Positions 8,899 through 18,690 are shown, numbered from the stretch's first letter. The stretch: DNA of 64,000 bases from Pseudidiomarina indica (GCF_900104245.1 NZ_FMXN01000001.1:186001-250000); one strand, 5' to 3'. Translations and numbers: made by a program. Notes: a model not told the origin generated them from the sequence alone.

Positions 8899-9768
8899 TC
8901 AATGCTCAGTTTGTGCTTTAAAATCAACCGCGATGGGAGTTAATTGGTAACCTTGCTGTTGCAGTAACTGAATCAAGCCATCTTGACCACCTAAATGGCC
9001 AGCACCAACAGCAATAAAGGAGCTATGTTGAGGCAAGATTTCTTGCAGTTGCTCAACCCAGCGGTGGTTACGTTCAATTAATACGGCTTCTTCAAATTGT
9101 GGCGTTCCTTCAGATTCCGCGAGGATATGCCGATGCAGGGCTTCACTGTTATCACTTAAATACAGTTCTTCCAATGCCTTCAATTCGACCTTGGTTTGCT
9201 CTGGGTTGAGTGCGACTTCCAGTAAACTGGTGACTTGTTCCGCCAGCGGTAAGCTATCAAACACCTGCAGTTGTTGCAGTGCTGTTTCTAAACCAACCAC
9301 GGTTTTTTGCGCCATTTTGGCCCGCGTAATAAAGGCCTCATCCATCAACAGCATGCTGTCTGGACAATCCATGTAATGTTGCATAAACAAGGCATTCAGC
9401 AGGAAAGGGCGGATTTCTTTCATCGCAGGGTATGGTGCCTGTAATACCTGTTCAACACGCTCAGACAGCTGGGTTTGCTGTTCTTCCGTTAAATGCTCGT
9501 CTAAATAATTCGTCGGCTGTTGTCTGATATTGGCTTGAATTTCACGAATCTGCTGAATATCCGTGAGATCAATTTCAACCACCAATTGCTGCGAATCAAT
9601 AAAAGCTTGTTGTACGTTCGCTGGAATTTCCACCTCAGGACCACACAACATGTGCATCGTCCCGAACAAATACGAAGTCGGATACTCCGCATGTTCCAAT
9701 TTAAAAAATACGTGCCCAACGCTGCTAAACGGTATGAAAAACATCAGCAGACTGACTAAATAACGCAT
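8899..9768 (-). CDS. TraB/GumN family protein, exported
   Basis: Protein of 289 residues with an N-terminal hydrophobic signal segment (MRYLVSLLMFFIPF). It carries family hallmarks: YLFGTMHM near the N-terminus, repeated acidic helices, and ALQQLQVFDSLPLAEQ in the middle. Near the C-terminus, SSFIAVGAGHLGGQDGL supplies the conserved GAGHL box. The family is a distant Tiki-like metalloprotease fold; the bacterial function is not established. ATG 9768 is preferred because AGGA precedes it by seven bases. An ATG at 9774 has the same AGGA only one base away. It is followed by ycbZ after a gap of 58 bases and may share its transcript. Confidence 0.82.
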   Translation of the reverse strand: MRYLVSLLMFFIPFSSVGHVFFKLEHAEYPTSYLFGTMHMLCGPEVEIPANVQQAFIDSQQLVVEIDLTDIQQIREIQANIRQQPTNYLDEHLTEEQQTQLSERVEQVLQAPYPAMKEIRPFLLNALFMQHYMDCPDSMLLMDEAFITRAKMAQKTVVGLETALQQLQVFDSLPLAEQVTSLLEVALNPEQTKVELKALEELYLSDNSEALHRHILAESEGTPQFEEAVLIERNHRWVEQLQEILPQHSSFIAVGAGHLGGQDGLIQLLQQQGYQLTPIAVDFKAQTEH

Positions 9769-9878
9769 CGTCATTTCCTCTCGTTAATTCTTCCTGAATC
9801 GATTTCTAACGACAGAATACCAAACCACACCAGAAAAGCGCGCAGATTCCGTGGCAAATCCCACAACATACAATTGCG

Positions 9879-9913
9879 CATAATGTATATTATGTTAAAT
9901 TAGATAATATTAT
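9879..9913. repeat. AT-rich palindromes upstream of the TraB/GumN gene
   Basis: CATAAT-GTAT-ATTATG (9879-9894) and the 10-bp palindrome ATAATATTAT (9904-9913) lie in the 276-base gap between the TraB/GumN gene and the RND pump. The position, about 110-145 bases upstream of the - strand start, would suit an operator or an UP-like element. I recognise no regulator. The rest of the gap holds only the RND terminator. Confidence 0.35.
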
Positions 9914-9983
9914 TGAGTTAGTCGCTATGTGATTACTTACACTTTTATCTGCAAGATTGCCTTCAACACCCTGCAGAAACTTC

Positions 9984-10022
9984 GAAAAAAAAGCGCCACA
10001 CGAATCGCACGTGTGGCGCTTT
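9984..10022 (-). terminator. Terminator of the RND efflux operon
   Basis: 12-bp perfect stem AAAGCGCCACAC (9990-10001) and GTGTGGCGCTTT (10011-10022) with a 9-base loop. On the - strand it is followed by eight T, 23 bases beyond the pump stop codon. Confidence 0.92.
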
Positions 10023-10044
10023 GCATTTATCAGTTGCTCAAATA

Positions 10045-13000
10045 TCAAAGCTGGTCGGCAGCTTCCATTTCCTCTTCCAAGCGCTTGGCTTCGTCAGCTC
10101 TTGGCTTGGTGAAGCGCGCAATAGCAAGATAAAGAACTGGCGTCAGGTATAAGGTAAATAACACGGCAAAGAGTAATCCACCAAACACCACCCAACCAAT
10201 TGCGTTTCTTGATTCAGCGCCCGCTCCCATAGAAAGAATCAGTGGCAACGCACCCAGTAAGGTCGATACTAGCGTCATCATAATCGGTCGCAACCGAATT
10301 TCCGACGCCTTTTCAACCGCATCACGAAGTGCTAAACCTCGGTCACGTAGCTGGTCCGCAAACTCCACCAATAGAATCGAGTTCTTGGCTATCAGTCCAA
10401 TCAACATCACCAGCCCAATCTGCGAATAAATGTTGATGGATGTTCCCGAAATATAGAGCGCAAAAAATGCCGCGGCAATACCAAATGGAACAGTGGCCAT
10501 CACCACAATCGCTGAGTTCACACTTTCAAATTGTGCAGCCAATACCAGGAAGACAATAATCAGCGCTAGCACATAGGTGACTGTCACTTCACGTGACGCT
10601 TCCTCAAAGGCTTCAGCTTCACCGAGCAATAGCAAACCAATTCCCGGCGGTAATTCTTCCGCAGCAAATTGCCGCATTTTTACCACCACTTCTTCCAATG
10701 GCATGGAGGTGGGCATTTGAAAATCAATTTGAATCGCACGACGTTGTGCTCGTCGGGTTAACTCAGCAGGAACGCCCTCCTCGGTCATTGCCGTTAAGCT
10801 GGATAGCGGCACAAGTCCAGAACTGGTTCCGACATATAAGTTCATAATATCTGTCGGATCACGAATCAAATCCCGCTGCGCTTGAAGCATAATGGGTACC
10901 GCTTGGTCACCGATATTTAAATCAACCACGTCCAAGCCATTAATGGCAGCACGCAAGGTGGTTGAAATATCATTTAAGGGAACCCCTAATTCTTCCGCTC
11001 GTTTGCGATCAATATGAACACGCAATTGAGGTTGCGTCGGCTGATAGCCAATGCGCGGGAACCCGACATCGGGTATTTCAGCCTGTAACCGCGCTGAATA
11101 CTTTTGAGCAGCACGGAATATTTCATCGTAATTTTCACCCGTCAAAGCCAACGATAAACCGCCACTTTGCCCACGTAGGTTCAAACTATTTGAGCCAAAT
11201 GCACGCCCAGGAGCCCCCGGGATTAAGCTTAAGGGGCCATTAATTTCATTGATAATTTCCTGTTGGCTTTTGCTCCGCTGATCCCAATCAACAAGTCGGA
11301 TCGTAATGAAGACAAGGTTTGGGTCCCATTGCCCTACCATGGTGTTAATGGAGTCGATGGAGCCATCATGAATATAAGGTTCAAGAATCGCTTCCATTTG
11401 CCGGGCTTGGCGATCCATAAACTCAATGCCCACACCATCCGGACCGCGGGCGAAAATATTGATGGTTCCTCTGTCTTCTGTAGGCATGAGCTCATTATCA
11501 ACTTGGAAATACAGGTACGTTGAATAAGCGGCAATGCCCACACTAAATAACACCACCCAGACGCCTTTATCCAAGGCGAGTTTTAACGTGCGGACATAAT
11601 AATCGCGAAGCTTCACCCCGACTCGTTGCAACCAATTGGTGCGTTTATTCTCTTGCAATGGCAAGCGCGCTGTTAATGCCGGCACCAGCGATAACGCGAC
11701 AAAGGATGAAATAACAACTGCTGAGGCTAAGACCACCCCAAATTCACGGAATAAGCGCCCTGCTGTTGACGGCAAGAACGCAATCGGCACAAAAACTGCC
11801 GCTAACACAGCGGTGGTTGCGATGACCGCAAAAAATACTTCTCGGGTTCCCACCACGGCTGAAGCACGCGCCCCAAGGCCAAGCCCGCGCCGACGTTGGA
11901 TATTTTCTGACACCACAATGGCGTCATCGACAATTAGGCCGGTCGCCAACACTAATGCCAGCAACGTGAGAATATTAATCGAAAAGCCAAACAGCCAAAT
12001 GACTGCTAGCGACCCAATTAATGAAACTGGAATAGCAACGGAAGGTACAATGGTGGCTCGCCAAGAGCCAATAAATACCCAGAGCGTGCCTACAACCATT
12101 AAAATAGTAAGGGCTAAAGAAACAAAGACTTCTTCAACGGAGCTACGGATAAACTTGGCGTCATCAGAAGTAATCACAATATCCAACTCAGGGTATTGCA
12201 ATTTCAAGCGCTCAACCAACGCGATGGTATTATCAGAAATTTCAATAGTGTTCGAACGGGCTTGGCGGATCACCCCTAAGCCAATGACGGACTTACCATC
12301 GAGCCGTGTAATGCCACTGGCGTCTGCTGGTGAGAAAAATACAGTGGCCACATCGCCGATCCGAGTCGTGCCACGCACCACAATATTCTCAACATCATCA
12401 ACGGTGACAGAACTGGCATCGGCTCGAACAATGAGCTGTTGCTCCTGCGATTTCAAACTTCCAGCGGGCACATCAAACGGCGCCTGACGTAATACGTTAG
12501 CGACTTCAGACACCGTAATTTGATAACTTGCCAATCGGAGTGGGTCAAGAATAACCCGCATCACCCGTGGGCGTTCGCCATTGAGACGAACATCCGCAAC
12601 CCCCGGAATACTTAAAAATTGCGGGGATAAATCGGTCCGCACTCGTTCTGTTAAGGTTTCCAAATCGAGTGTGCTGCTAGAAATGGCCAAAGAAATAACC
12701 GCTTGTGCGTTATTGTCGGCTTTGATAATTGCAACGTTTTCAACATCGTCGGGAAGTCGCCGTTGCACTTGGCTTACCGCTTCACGCATTTCATTCGCAG
12801 CGTTATCTAGGTCAATGCCTGGTCGGAACTCGACCATGACTCGCGAGCTGCCCTCTTCACTTGACGCTCGAATTTGTTTCACGCCACTAACGCGTGCTGC
12901 TGCGCCTTCCAAAATACTTGTCACTTCCGTATCAATGGTTTCAGGCGCAGCCCCTGGATATGAAGCGGTGACAGTAACGAAGGGACGATCCACATCCGGT

Positions 13001-13131
13001 AGCTCCCGTACTTCCACCCCCTTGATTGCAGCGTAACCGGCAATAATAATGAGTAAGTTTAAAACAATGATCAAAATTGGCCGACGAATCGCCAATGATG
13101 GAAGATCATTTAAATGCGGTGACAGTTTCAT
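10045..13131 (-). CDS. RND efflux pump, inner-membrane permease (HAE1-like)
   Basis: Proton-driven multidrug exporter subunit of 1028 residues. It has the expected RND plan: TM1 near residues 15-35, a large periplasmic loop to about 330, TM2-6, TM7 near 540, a second loop, and TM8-12. Proton relay residues are present: D402-D403 in GLIVDDAIVV (AcrB D407/D408) and the lysine in GLIAKNSILL. The sequence resembles the MexF/VexD-like branch more than AcrB and lacks AcrB's longer tail. It is translationally coupled to the adaptor upstream (TAATG). No TolC-type channel gene is adjacent, so it presumably borrows one. Substrates cannot be read from the sequence. Confidence 0.93.
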   Translation of the reverse strand: MKLSPHLNDLPSLAIRRPILIIVLNLLIIIAGYAAIKGVEVRELPDVDRPFVTVTASYPGAAPETIDTEVTSILEGAAARVSGVKQIRASSEEGSSRVMVEFRPGIDLDNAANEMREAVSQVQRRLPDDVENVAIIKADNNAQAVISLAISSSTLDLETLTERVRTDLSPQFLSIPGVADVRLNGERPRVMRVILDPLRLASYQITVSEVANVLRQAPFDVPAGSLKSQEQQLIVRADASSVTVDDVENIVVRGTTRIGDVATVFFSPADASGITRLDGKSVIGLGVIRQARSNTIEISDNTIALVERLKLQYPELDIVITSDDAKFIRSSVEEVFVSLALTILMVVGTLWVFIGSWRATIVPSVAIPVSLIGSLAVIWLFGFSINILTLLALVLATGLIVDDAIVVSENIQRRRGLGLGARASAVVGTREVFFAVIATTAVLAAVFVPIAFLPSTAGRLFREFGVVLASAVVISSFVALSLVPALTARLPLQENKRTNWLQRVGVKLRDYYVRTLKLALDKGVWVVLFSVGIAAYSTYLYFQVDNELMPTEDRGTINIFARGPDGVGIEFMDRQARQMEAILEPYIHDGSIDSINTMVGQWDPNLVFITIRLVDWDQRSKSQQEIINEINGPLSLIPGAPGRAFGSNSLNLRGQSGGLSLALTGENYDEIFRAAQKYSARLQAEIPDVGFPRIGYQPTQPQLRVHIDRKRAEELGVPLNDISTTLRAAINGLDVVDLNIGDQAVPIMLQAQRDLIRDPTDIMNLYVGTSSGLVPLSSLTAMTEEGVPAELTRRAQRRAIQIDFQMPTSMPLEEVVVKMRQFAAEELPPGIGLLLLGEAEAFEEASREVTVTYVLALIIVFLVLAAQFESVNSAIVVMATVPFGIAAAFFALYISGTSINIYSQIGLVMLIGLIAKNSILLVEFADQLRDRGLALRDAVEKASEIRLRPIMMTLVSTLLGALPLILSMGAGAESRNAIGWVVFGGLLFAVLFTLYLTPVLYLAIARFTKPRADEAKRLEEEMEAADQL

Positions 13132-14171
13132 TAAGGTGTCTCCGAACCAATATCACGAATCAGCTGACCATCTCGCAAGCTTTGAATCCCTTCAGTAATA
13201 AGCGTATCCCCAAGTTGAATTGGACCTTCCACTAAAATGCGACCAGCGAGCCGTTGCTGAATGTTGATATTAACGCGCTGAGCTTTGCCTTCTTTCGCTA
13301 ACCATATATAGGCTCCGTTGGAACTCCACATTAGGGCAGACTCCGGCACAACCACATAATTATCACCATAATAGGTAAGCCCCACGCGGAAACTCATGCC
13401 TGGACGATACATATCTTGGCTATTATCAATTGCTGCGCGTACTCGGATGGTTCTATTTTCCATATTGATTCGCGAGTCGACTTCAATAATTTCAGCAGGA
13501 ATACGTTGCGTTCGAGCCGTCCAAGGCGTGACATGAAGCTCCCCGCCTTTCATAAGCAACTCAATCGCCGCTTCTGGAGCATTAAAATCAATGTACAATT
13601 GTTCCCGTTGATCGATGGTTGTAATCAAGGTTTGCGTCGTAATCCGATCCCCCGGCTCAACGTCAGTGATCCCAACGACACCATCAAACGGAGCGCGGAC
13701 TTGGCGATCCTCATAAGCAACTTCAGCTTCACGCACCGCAACTTTCATGAGATCACGGGCGGTTATGGCGGCATCCAACTCACTTTGAGCAATTGCCCCT
13801 TGCTGCCGACTGGTCGTTAGCCGTTTGACGGTACGCTCTGCATCTTCAAGTTGAATACGGGCGCGTTGTAGATTTACTTGTTGCTGCCGATCATCTAACC
13901 GCACCAACACATCACCTTGCTTCACCTGCTGCCCAGGCTTAAAGTTCACTTCTAACACTAAGTCACTCACCGCTGGATACAAGGCCACAGAACGTTGAGC
14001 CTCCGCATATCCAACAGCTTCAACCTGACGTTGAATGCGTTCAAAACCGACCGATTGGGTGATGACGACTGCAGCGCGGTCAGCCCCTCCCCATTGTTGT
14101 GCAGTTGCGTTGGTAAACCCAACACTACAAATAAATATCCCTATGACTCCAACCCGATTTAACCACTGCAT
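13131..14171 (-). CDS. RND efflux periplasmic adaptor (membrane fusion protein)
   Basis: Adaptor of 346 residues that links the permease to an outer-membrane channel. An N-terminal signal peptide (VGVIGIFICSVGF) is followed by the biotinyl-lipoyl half motifs (FKPGQQVKQGDVLVRLDD and APFDGVVGITDVEPGDRI) that flank a short alpha-helical hairpin. Beta-barrel and membrane-proximal domains come after. There is no lipobox cysteine, so it is probably anchored by the uncleaved N-terminus or free in the periplasm. The start at 14171 has AGGGA six bases upstream. The stop shares a base with the permease start. Together they form a two-gene operon. Confidence 0.92.
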   Translation of the reverse strand: MQWLNRVGVIGIFICSVGFTNATAQQWGGADRAAVVITQSVGFERIQRQVEAVGYAEAQRSVALYPAVSDLVLEVNFKPGQQVKQGDVLVRLDDRQQQVNLQRARIQLEDAERTVKRLTTSRQQGAIAQSELDAAITARDLMKVAVREAEVAYEDRQVRAPFDGVVGITDVEPGDRITTQTLITTIDQREQLYIDFNAPEAAIELLMKGGELHVTPWTARTQRIPAEIIEVDSRINMENRTIRVRAAIDNSQDMYRPGMSFRVGLTYYGDNYVVVPESALMWSSNGAYIWLAKEGKAQRVNINIQQRLAGRILVEGPIQLGDTLITEGIQSLRDGQLIRDIGSETP

Positions 14172-14242
14172 GCATGATCCCTATTACGGAAGAATGGACG
14201 AAAAAAATTTAAAATTAAGTGACTATATTGTCGCAAACTCGA

Positions 14243-14277
14243 TCAAAAAAGGTCGATCATCTTCGATGAACGACCTT
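14243..14277 (-). terminator. Terminator after qmcA
   Basis: On the - strand, stem AAGGTCG/CGACCTT (14277-14271 with 14255-14249) is extended by partial pairing of the inner TTCATC and GATGAT and followed by TTTTTT. It lies 33 bases past the qmcA stop and separates that operon from the RND promoter region. Confidence 0.8.
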
Positions 14278-14309
14278 CATTTTACGCCAACCCGTTGAAT
14301 CGAGGCATT

Positions 14310-15236
14310 TTAGGGCTTTTTCTTAATGATTTCGGTTAACCCTGCGACCGCACTTCCAATATCTGCAAGTTGAGCAGGTAAAATAAGTGTGTTCGCCTCT
14401 TTGGCTAAATTACCGAACTCTTTAACATATTGTTCCGCCACACGAAGACTAACGGCATCTTGACCACCCGGTAGTTGAATGGCTTCAGCAATTTGCCGTA
14501 ATCCCGCGGCGGTAGCCGCTGCAATGAGCTCAATTTCTTGAGCGCGCCCTTCTGCTTCGTTGATCTGTTTCTGTTTTTCAGCTTCGGACAAATTAATGAC
14601 TTCTTGTTTGTGCCCTTCCGACACGTTAATCATTGCTTGTCGTTCACCTTCTGATTTGGCGATTGCCGCGCGACGCTCGCGCTCAGCACGCATTTGCTGC
14701 TCTAACGCGTCTTTAATGCTCATCGGCAGTTCAATGTCCGAAATTTCATAACGGAGCACTTTAATCCCCCAAGGTGCAGCCGCTTCATCCAACGCCTGCA
14801 CCACGACCTCATTAATCCGTGCGCGTTCTTCGAACGTTTTATCCAAATCTGTTTGTCCAATTACCGACCGCATCGTGGTTTGCGCCAACTGTGATGCCGC
14901 GTAACGATAATCATTGATGCCATAACTTGCTTTTTGTGCATCCACCACTTGGATATAGAGCACCCCATTAATCCCAACTTGAATATTATCGCGGGTGACA
15001 CAGGCTTGCCGTTCCACATCGATGACTTCTTCTTTTAACGTATGCTGGTAGGCAACTTTATCGACAAATGGGATCAGAAAATGGAACCCTGAATCGAGCG
15101 TGCGATTGTATTTACCAAGTCGTTCAATCACATAATTTGAGCGTTGCGGTACAATGCGCGCTGATTTTAAAATGACAATGACAACAGCGACCGCAAATCC
15201 AATCGCTAACACTGTTTCGATGCTGATACTGTTCAT
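14310..15236 (-). CDS. qmcA: Membrane-anchored SPFH/Band 7 protein QmcA (stomatin-like)
   Basis: 308-residue stomatin/prohibitin homologue (E. coli QmcA 305). One N-terminal membrane helix (VLAIGFAVAVVIVIL) is followed by the SPFH domain beginning at IVPQRSNYVIERLGKY. A long alanine/glutamate coiled coil follows (MRAERERRAAIAKSEGER, SEAEKQKQINEAEGRAQE), which mediates oligomerisation in this family. Members form membrane microdomain scaffolds and often pair with NfeD proteins. The NfeD-like gene ends 2 bases upstream, the same pairing as ybbJ-qmcA in E. coli. Confidence 0.93.
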   Translation of the reverse strand: MNSISIETVLAIGFAVAVVIVILKSARIVPQRSNYVIERLGKYNRTLDSGFHFLIPFVDKVAYQHTLKEEVIDVERQACVTRDNIQVGINGVLYIQVVDAQKASYGINDYRYAASQLAQTTMRSVIGQTDLDKTFEERARINEVVVQALDEAAAPWGIKVLRYEISDIELPMSIKDALEQQMRAERERRAAIAKSEGERQAMINVSEGHKQEVINLSEAEKQKQINEAEGRAQEIELIAAATAAGLRQIAEAIQLPGGQDAVSLRVAEQYVKEFGNLAKEANTLILPAQLADIGSAVAGLTEIIKKKP

Positions 15237-15238
15237 AG

Positions 15239-15700
15239 CTAATCCTTGGTTGACGTGATCTGACGTTCTTTACGAACCGTCAGTTGGATGCCTTCATTGG
15301 CAATAACCCAAGCGGTATCACCCTCTTGCAAATCGTCCTCTGAGAAAGCGTCCCATTGCACCCCATTAAGTACCACTCGACCGGCACCATGTTGGAAGGT
15401 TTTCACCACTTTCACTCGCGCTCCAATATCGCGCTGAAAATTGGGCTTGGAGGGGTCGTTGTCTGCCGTATAACCTTTAAAAAGCGCTTTTAACTTACCG
15501 CGAGCCAGCACTAACAATACAGCACTAGAGATTCCGAAAACCGCAAACTGAGTTGATATTTCGTTAATTATCTCCCAATGTAGCAACAGCCCGGTGATAA
15601 TGGCTCCAACGCCAATAAACACGGCCACGACGCTGGTTAATAACAGCTCTGAAATAAGCAGCAGAATACCGATAACAATCCAAATTAGCGCAACCGACAT
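15239..15700 (-). CDS. NfeD-like membrane protein (YbbJ type)
   Basis: 153 residues (E. coli YbbJ 152). Three to four membrane helices occupy the first 80 residues. A soluble OB-fold NfeD domain follows, seen as RDIGARVKVVKTFQHGAG, VVLNGVQWDAFSE and LQEGDTAWVI. ATG 15700 is chosen because GGGAG lies five bases upstream; a TTG at 15712 would put the start inside that ribosome site. The partner SPFH protein is encoded immediately downstream, and NfeD OB domains are thought to help assemble or localise it. Confidence 0.88.
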   Translation of the reverse strand: MSVALIWIVIGILLLISELLLTSVVAVFIGVGAIITGLLLHWEIINEISTQFAVFGISSAVLLVLARGKLKALFKGYTADNDPSKPNFQRDIGARVKVVKTFQHGAGRVVLNGVQWDAFSEDDLQEGDTAWVIANEGIQLTVRKERQITSTKD

Positions 15701-15772
15701 GGGAGCTCCCAAATAAAATAGTCATCGTCAAGCATATCACTCATGCCGCAACACCACCTCGATTAAGTTGTT

Positions 15773-16165
15773 TCAATTAGTTTCAGTCACGAACTCAAAC
15801 TGATACTGCCCGCGCGTACCTGCTGTTGGATTCACCCAAGGAATCGTTGCTCGCCAGCGCATCTGTGGATCACTGCACGCGCCCAGCCAAAGCTCCGCCT
15901 GCCACTGAGTCTCGGAAACCGGTTCCACCACCAAGGGAATGGTACCCATGTACATCGATACCCCTTCGATAACACCACGTTGTAGCTCAATGTCGGGCGC
16001 AACAGTGAAGATAACGGTCATCGGTTGCTCCACCTTGGGTTGATCCGGATCAAAAATGTGGCGGATTTTTCCCGGTGAACTATTCTCGTAGGGAAGCGGC
16101 GCGGGTTTACATGATGTCAACAAAATTCCGCTCAACAGCGCATAAATAAAGACCCTAGGCTTCAT
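15773..16165 (-). CDS. Putative lipoprotein of unknown function, divergent from ccoN
   Basis: 130-residue predicted lipoprotein. Signal MKPRVFIYALLSGILLTSC ends in a lipobox with the cysteine at residue 19. The mature part is short and beta-rich (PMTVIFTVAPDIEL, VSMYMGTIPLVVEP, QWQAELWLGACSDP, RWRATIPW, GQYQFEF), consistent with one immunoglobulin-like or YtkA/FixH-like sandwich. M-x-M and a cysteine in neighbouring strands are possible copper ligands, but I cannot demonstrate that. It is divergent from the cbb3 oxidase genes. I do not recognise the family with certainty. Confidence 0.72.
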   Translation of the reverse strand: MKPRVFIYALLSGILLTSCKPAPLPYENSSPGKIRHIFDPDQPKVEQPMTVIFTVAPDIELQRGVIEGVSMYMGTIPLVVEPVSETQWQAELWLGACSDPQMRWRATIPWVNPTAGTRGQYQFEFVTETN

Positions 16166-16388
16166 ATGGTTAATTTTTCCACCTTAAAATTGACTCGAGT
16201 AAATCGTTTAAAAAACCAACGATAGGCTTGAAAGCGTTTATTTTCCTGTTTTCAACCTGTTTTTCTTGGTTCAAAACTCGTAAAATAGGGACGTTTGTCA
16301 AACTACCGATAAGGGAACGGACAGGCAACCTATAATTTGTCACGTTACTCTGTCATTAACTTTCAGAGCATCAACGCGGAAATCAAAA

Positions 16389-17861
16389 ATGAGCCAAACG
16401 AATCCACTACAAATAGAATACAACCTGAAAGTCGTCCGGCAATTTGCCATTGCGACTGTTATTTGGGGAATTATTGGCATGGCAGTTGGGGTTCTTATCG
16501 CCGCACAACTGGTCTGGCCAGAATTAAACTTTGAGACGCCATGGCTAACCTACTCTCGGTTACGTCCATTGCATACCAACGCGGTAATTTTTGCGTTTGG
16601 TACCTCAGCTCTTATGGGAACATCGTTTTACGTGGTCCAAAAAACCTGTAAAACCGCCCTGTTCTCTAACAAGCTTGCAAGCTTTGTGTTTTGGGGATGG
16701 CAAGCCGTTATTCTTGCGGCCGTTATTACCCTGCCACTCGGCATAACAAGCTCAAAAGAATACGCTGAACTGGAGTGGCCAATCGACATTCTGATTGCGC
16801 TGGTTTGGGTCGCGTATATCATTGTTTTCTTTGGTACGTTAGTGAAGCGCACCACCTCCCACATTTACGTGGCGAACTGGTTCTACGGCGGCTTTATTGT
16901 CACCATTGCCGTCTTGCATATTGTGAATAGCATGGCAGTACCAGTTTCCTTTACCAAGTCATACAGCCTCTATGCAGGTGCTACTGACGCCATGGTACAG
17001 TGGTGGTACGGTCACAACGCGGTAGGTTTCCTACTCACCGCCGGTTTCTTAGGTATGATGTACTACTTTGTTCCTAAACAAGCCGAGCGTCCGGTTTACT
17101 CCTATCGGTTATCAGTTGTTCACTTCTGGGCACTGATTTCTCTTTACATCTGGGCGGGGCCGCACCACCTTCACTACACTGCTCTGCCAGACTGGACACA
17201 GTCATTAGGCATGGTGATGTCAATCATTCTATTCGTCCCTTCATGGGGTGGAATGATCAACGGTATCATGACCTTGTCAGGCGCGTGGCATAAGCTAAGA
17301 ACCGACCCAATCCTCCGTTTCTTGATTGTTTCTCTGTCGTTCTACGGCATGTCGACCTTTGAAGGTCCAATGATGTCAATCAAGTCGGTGAACGCCCTTT
17401 CGCACTACACGGACTGGACCGTTGGTCACGTTCACTCTGGTGCTTTAGGTTGGGTTGCTATGATCACCATCGGTGCAATGTATTACTTGATTCCACGCTT
17501 GTGGAGCCAAACACAAATGCATAATGTCCGCTGGATCAACATTCACTTCTGGTTGCACACAATTGGTGTTGTTCTATACATCGTTGCGCTGTGGATTTCA
17601 GGGGTTATGCAAGGTCTGATGTGGCGCGCAGTTAACGCAACAGACGGAACCTTAACCTATAGTTTCATCGAGAGTGTGTCCGAATCGTACCCGTTCTGGA
17701 TTATCCGGGTTATCGGTGGCGTGTTTATTGTTGCAGGTATGATCTTGATGGCGGTGAACGTCTATCGGACTATCCGTGCCGGTAAACCAACCGTTGAGTA
17801 TGTGAATGCGCCAGTGGCAGAAAATAACCCTGCCCCAGCCACAGCAACTCAGTCTGCTTAA
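16389..17861 (+). CDS. ccoN: cbb3-type cytochrome c oxidase subunit I CcoN
   Basis: Catalytic subunit of the high-affinity terminal oxidase, 490 residues with about 12 membrane helices. It binds low-spin heme b and the heme b3-CuB site. Conserved ligand regions include [20 protein letters not shown] (heme b histidine), [20 protein letters not shown] (CuB histidine helix), [14 protein letters not shown] (histidine pair) and [14 protein letters not shown]. It reduces O2 to water and pumps protons at the inner membrane. It leads the ccoNOQP operon. I found no FNR-type TTGAT-N4-ATCAA box in the 223 bases upstream, where such a site is usual in relatives. Confidence 0.97.
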   Translation: MSQTNPLQIEYNLKVVRQFAIATVIWGIIGMAVGVLIAAQLVWPELNFETPWLTYSRLRPLHTNAVIFAFGTSALMGTSFYVVQKTCKTALFSNKLASFVFWGWQAVILAAVITLPLGITSSKEYAELEWPIDILIALVWVAYIIVFFGTLVKRTTSHIYVANWFYGGFIVTIAVLHIVNSMAVPVSFTKSYSLYAGATDAMVQWWYGHNAVGFLLTAGFLGMMYYFVPKQAERPVYSYRLSVVHFWALISLYIWAGPHHLHYTALPDWTQSLGMVMSIILFVPSWGGMINGIMTLSGAWHKLRTDPILRFLIVSLSFYGMSTFEGPMMSIKSVNALSHYTDWTVGHVHSGALGWVAMITIGAMYYLIPRLWSQTQMHNVRWINIHFWLHTIGVVLYIVALWISGVMQGLMWRAVNATDGTLTYSFIESVSESYPFWIIRVIGGVFIVAGMILMAVNVYRTIRAGKPTVEYVNAPVAENNPAPATATQSA

Positions 17862-17873
17862 GGAGTCGATGTA

Positions 17874-18497
17874 ATGAGCAAGAAGCACATTAAGCATTCA
17901 TTTGTTGAAAAACGTGTGGGTTGGTTAGCGGTATTTATGACGTTGGCCATCTCCATTGGTGGTCTCGTGGAAATCACCCCATTGTTATTCCAGAAGCAGA
18001 CCAACGAGCCAGTGATTGGTTTACAACCCTACACTGCACTCGAAATGGAAGGGCGTGATATCTATATCCGTGAAGGCTGTAACAACTGTCACAGCCAAAT
18101 GATTCGTCCATTCCGTTCTGAAACTGAGCGTTATGGCCACTACTCATTAGCGGGTGAGCACGTTTGGGAGCGTCCTTTCTTATGGGGCTCAAAGCGTACG
18201 GGTCCTGACTTGGCGCGCGTGGGTGGACGGTACAGTGACGAATGGCACTACGTTCACTTAATGAACCCTCGTGATGTCGTTGATAACTCAAACATGCCAG
18301 CGTTTCCATGGCTTGCAGAAAATGTCTTAGATGGGAAGTTGACCGCTAAGAAATTAGAGCTATTCCGTTCGTTTGGGGTGCCTTACACCGATGAAGATAT
18401 CGCTGGTGCCCAAGCTGCAGTCGCAGGTAAAACCGAAATGGAAGCTTTAATTGCCTATCTGCAAGTTCTTGGAACTGGTTTAACGCAGGCTGAGTAA
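17874..18497 (+). CDS. ccoO: cbb3-type cytochrome c oxidase subunit II CcoO (monoheme cytochrome c)
   Basis: 207-residue membrane-anchored cytochrome c. A single N-terminal helix lies near residues 16-38 and a c-type heme site CNNCHS at residues 69-74. The distal methionine is probably in [10 protein letters not shown]. It passes electrons from CcoP to the heme b of CcoN. It begins 12 bases after ccoN with AGGAG just upstream, and is followed after one base by ccoQ. Confidence 0.96.
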   Translation: MSKKHIKHSFVEKRVGWLAVFMTLAISIGGLVEITPLLFQKQTNEPVIGLQPYTALEMEGRDIYIREGCNNCHSQMIRPFRSETERYGHYSLAGEHVWERPFLWGSKRTGPDLARVGGRYSDEWHYVHLMNPRDVVDNSNMPAFPWLAENVLDGKLTAKKLELFRSFGVPYTDEDIAGAQAAVAGKTEMEALIAYLQVLGTGLTQAE

Positions 18498-18498
18498 G

Positions 18499-18690
18499 AT
18501 GGATTACATCACTTGGCGTAGTTTTTACACCGTATTAGTTTTCGTACTGTTCATCGGTGTGGTCTGGTGGGCGTACAGCAAAGGTCAGAAAAAGAACTTT
18601 GATGACGCCGCCAACTCCATTTTTGACGACGAGCAACCATCGTCAAAAACCAACGACAGTACTAAACAGGAGTCGAAGAATAATGAGTAG
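18499..18690 (+). CDS. ccoQ: cbb3 oxidase small subunit CcoQ
   Basis: 63-residue single-helix protein: MDYITWRSFYTVLVFVLFIG starts it, then a charged cytoplasmic tail rich in Asp, Lys, Ser and Asn. CcoQ stabilises the assembled oxidase in studied species. It overlaps the ccoP start by 8 bases and sits one base after the ccoO stop, so the whole operon is translationally linked. Confidence 0.92.
   Translation: MDYITWRSFYTVLVFVLFIGVVWWAYSKGQKKNFDDAANSIFDDEQPSSKTNDSTKQESKNNE

Noticed and set aside
11636-12487. 283-codon open frame on the + strand opposite the RND permease
   Set aside because: The permease is unmistakable in the other frame. The antisense product is a low-complexity Thr/Ala/Ser/Asn string with no domain, as expected from the reverse of hydrophobic codons.
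16270-16310. Possible FNR box upstream of ccoN (TTGGTTCAA and TTGTCAAAC were examined)
   Set aside because: Neither has the two TTGAT half-sites with a 4-base spacer.
18557-18682. N-terminal extension of CcoP by 42 residues
   Set aside because: It is ccoQ coding sequence in another frame. CcoP homologues begin at the first membrane helix, and ATG 18683 has a good ribosome site.
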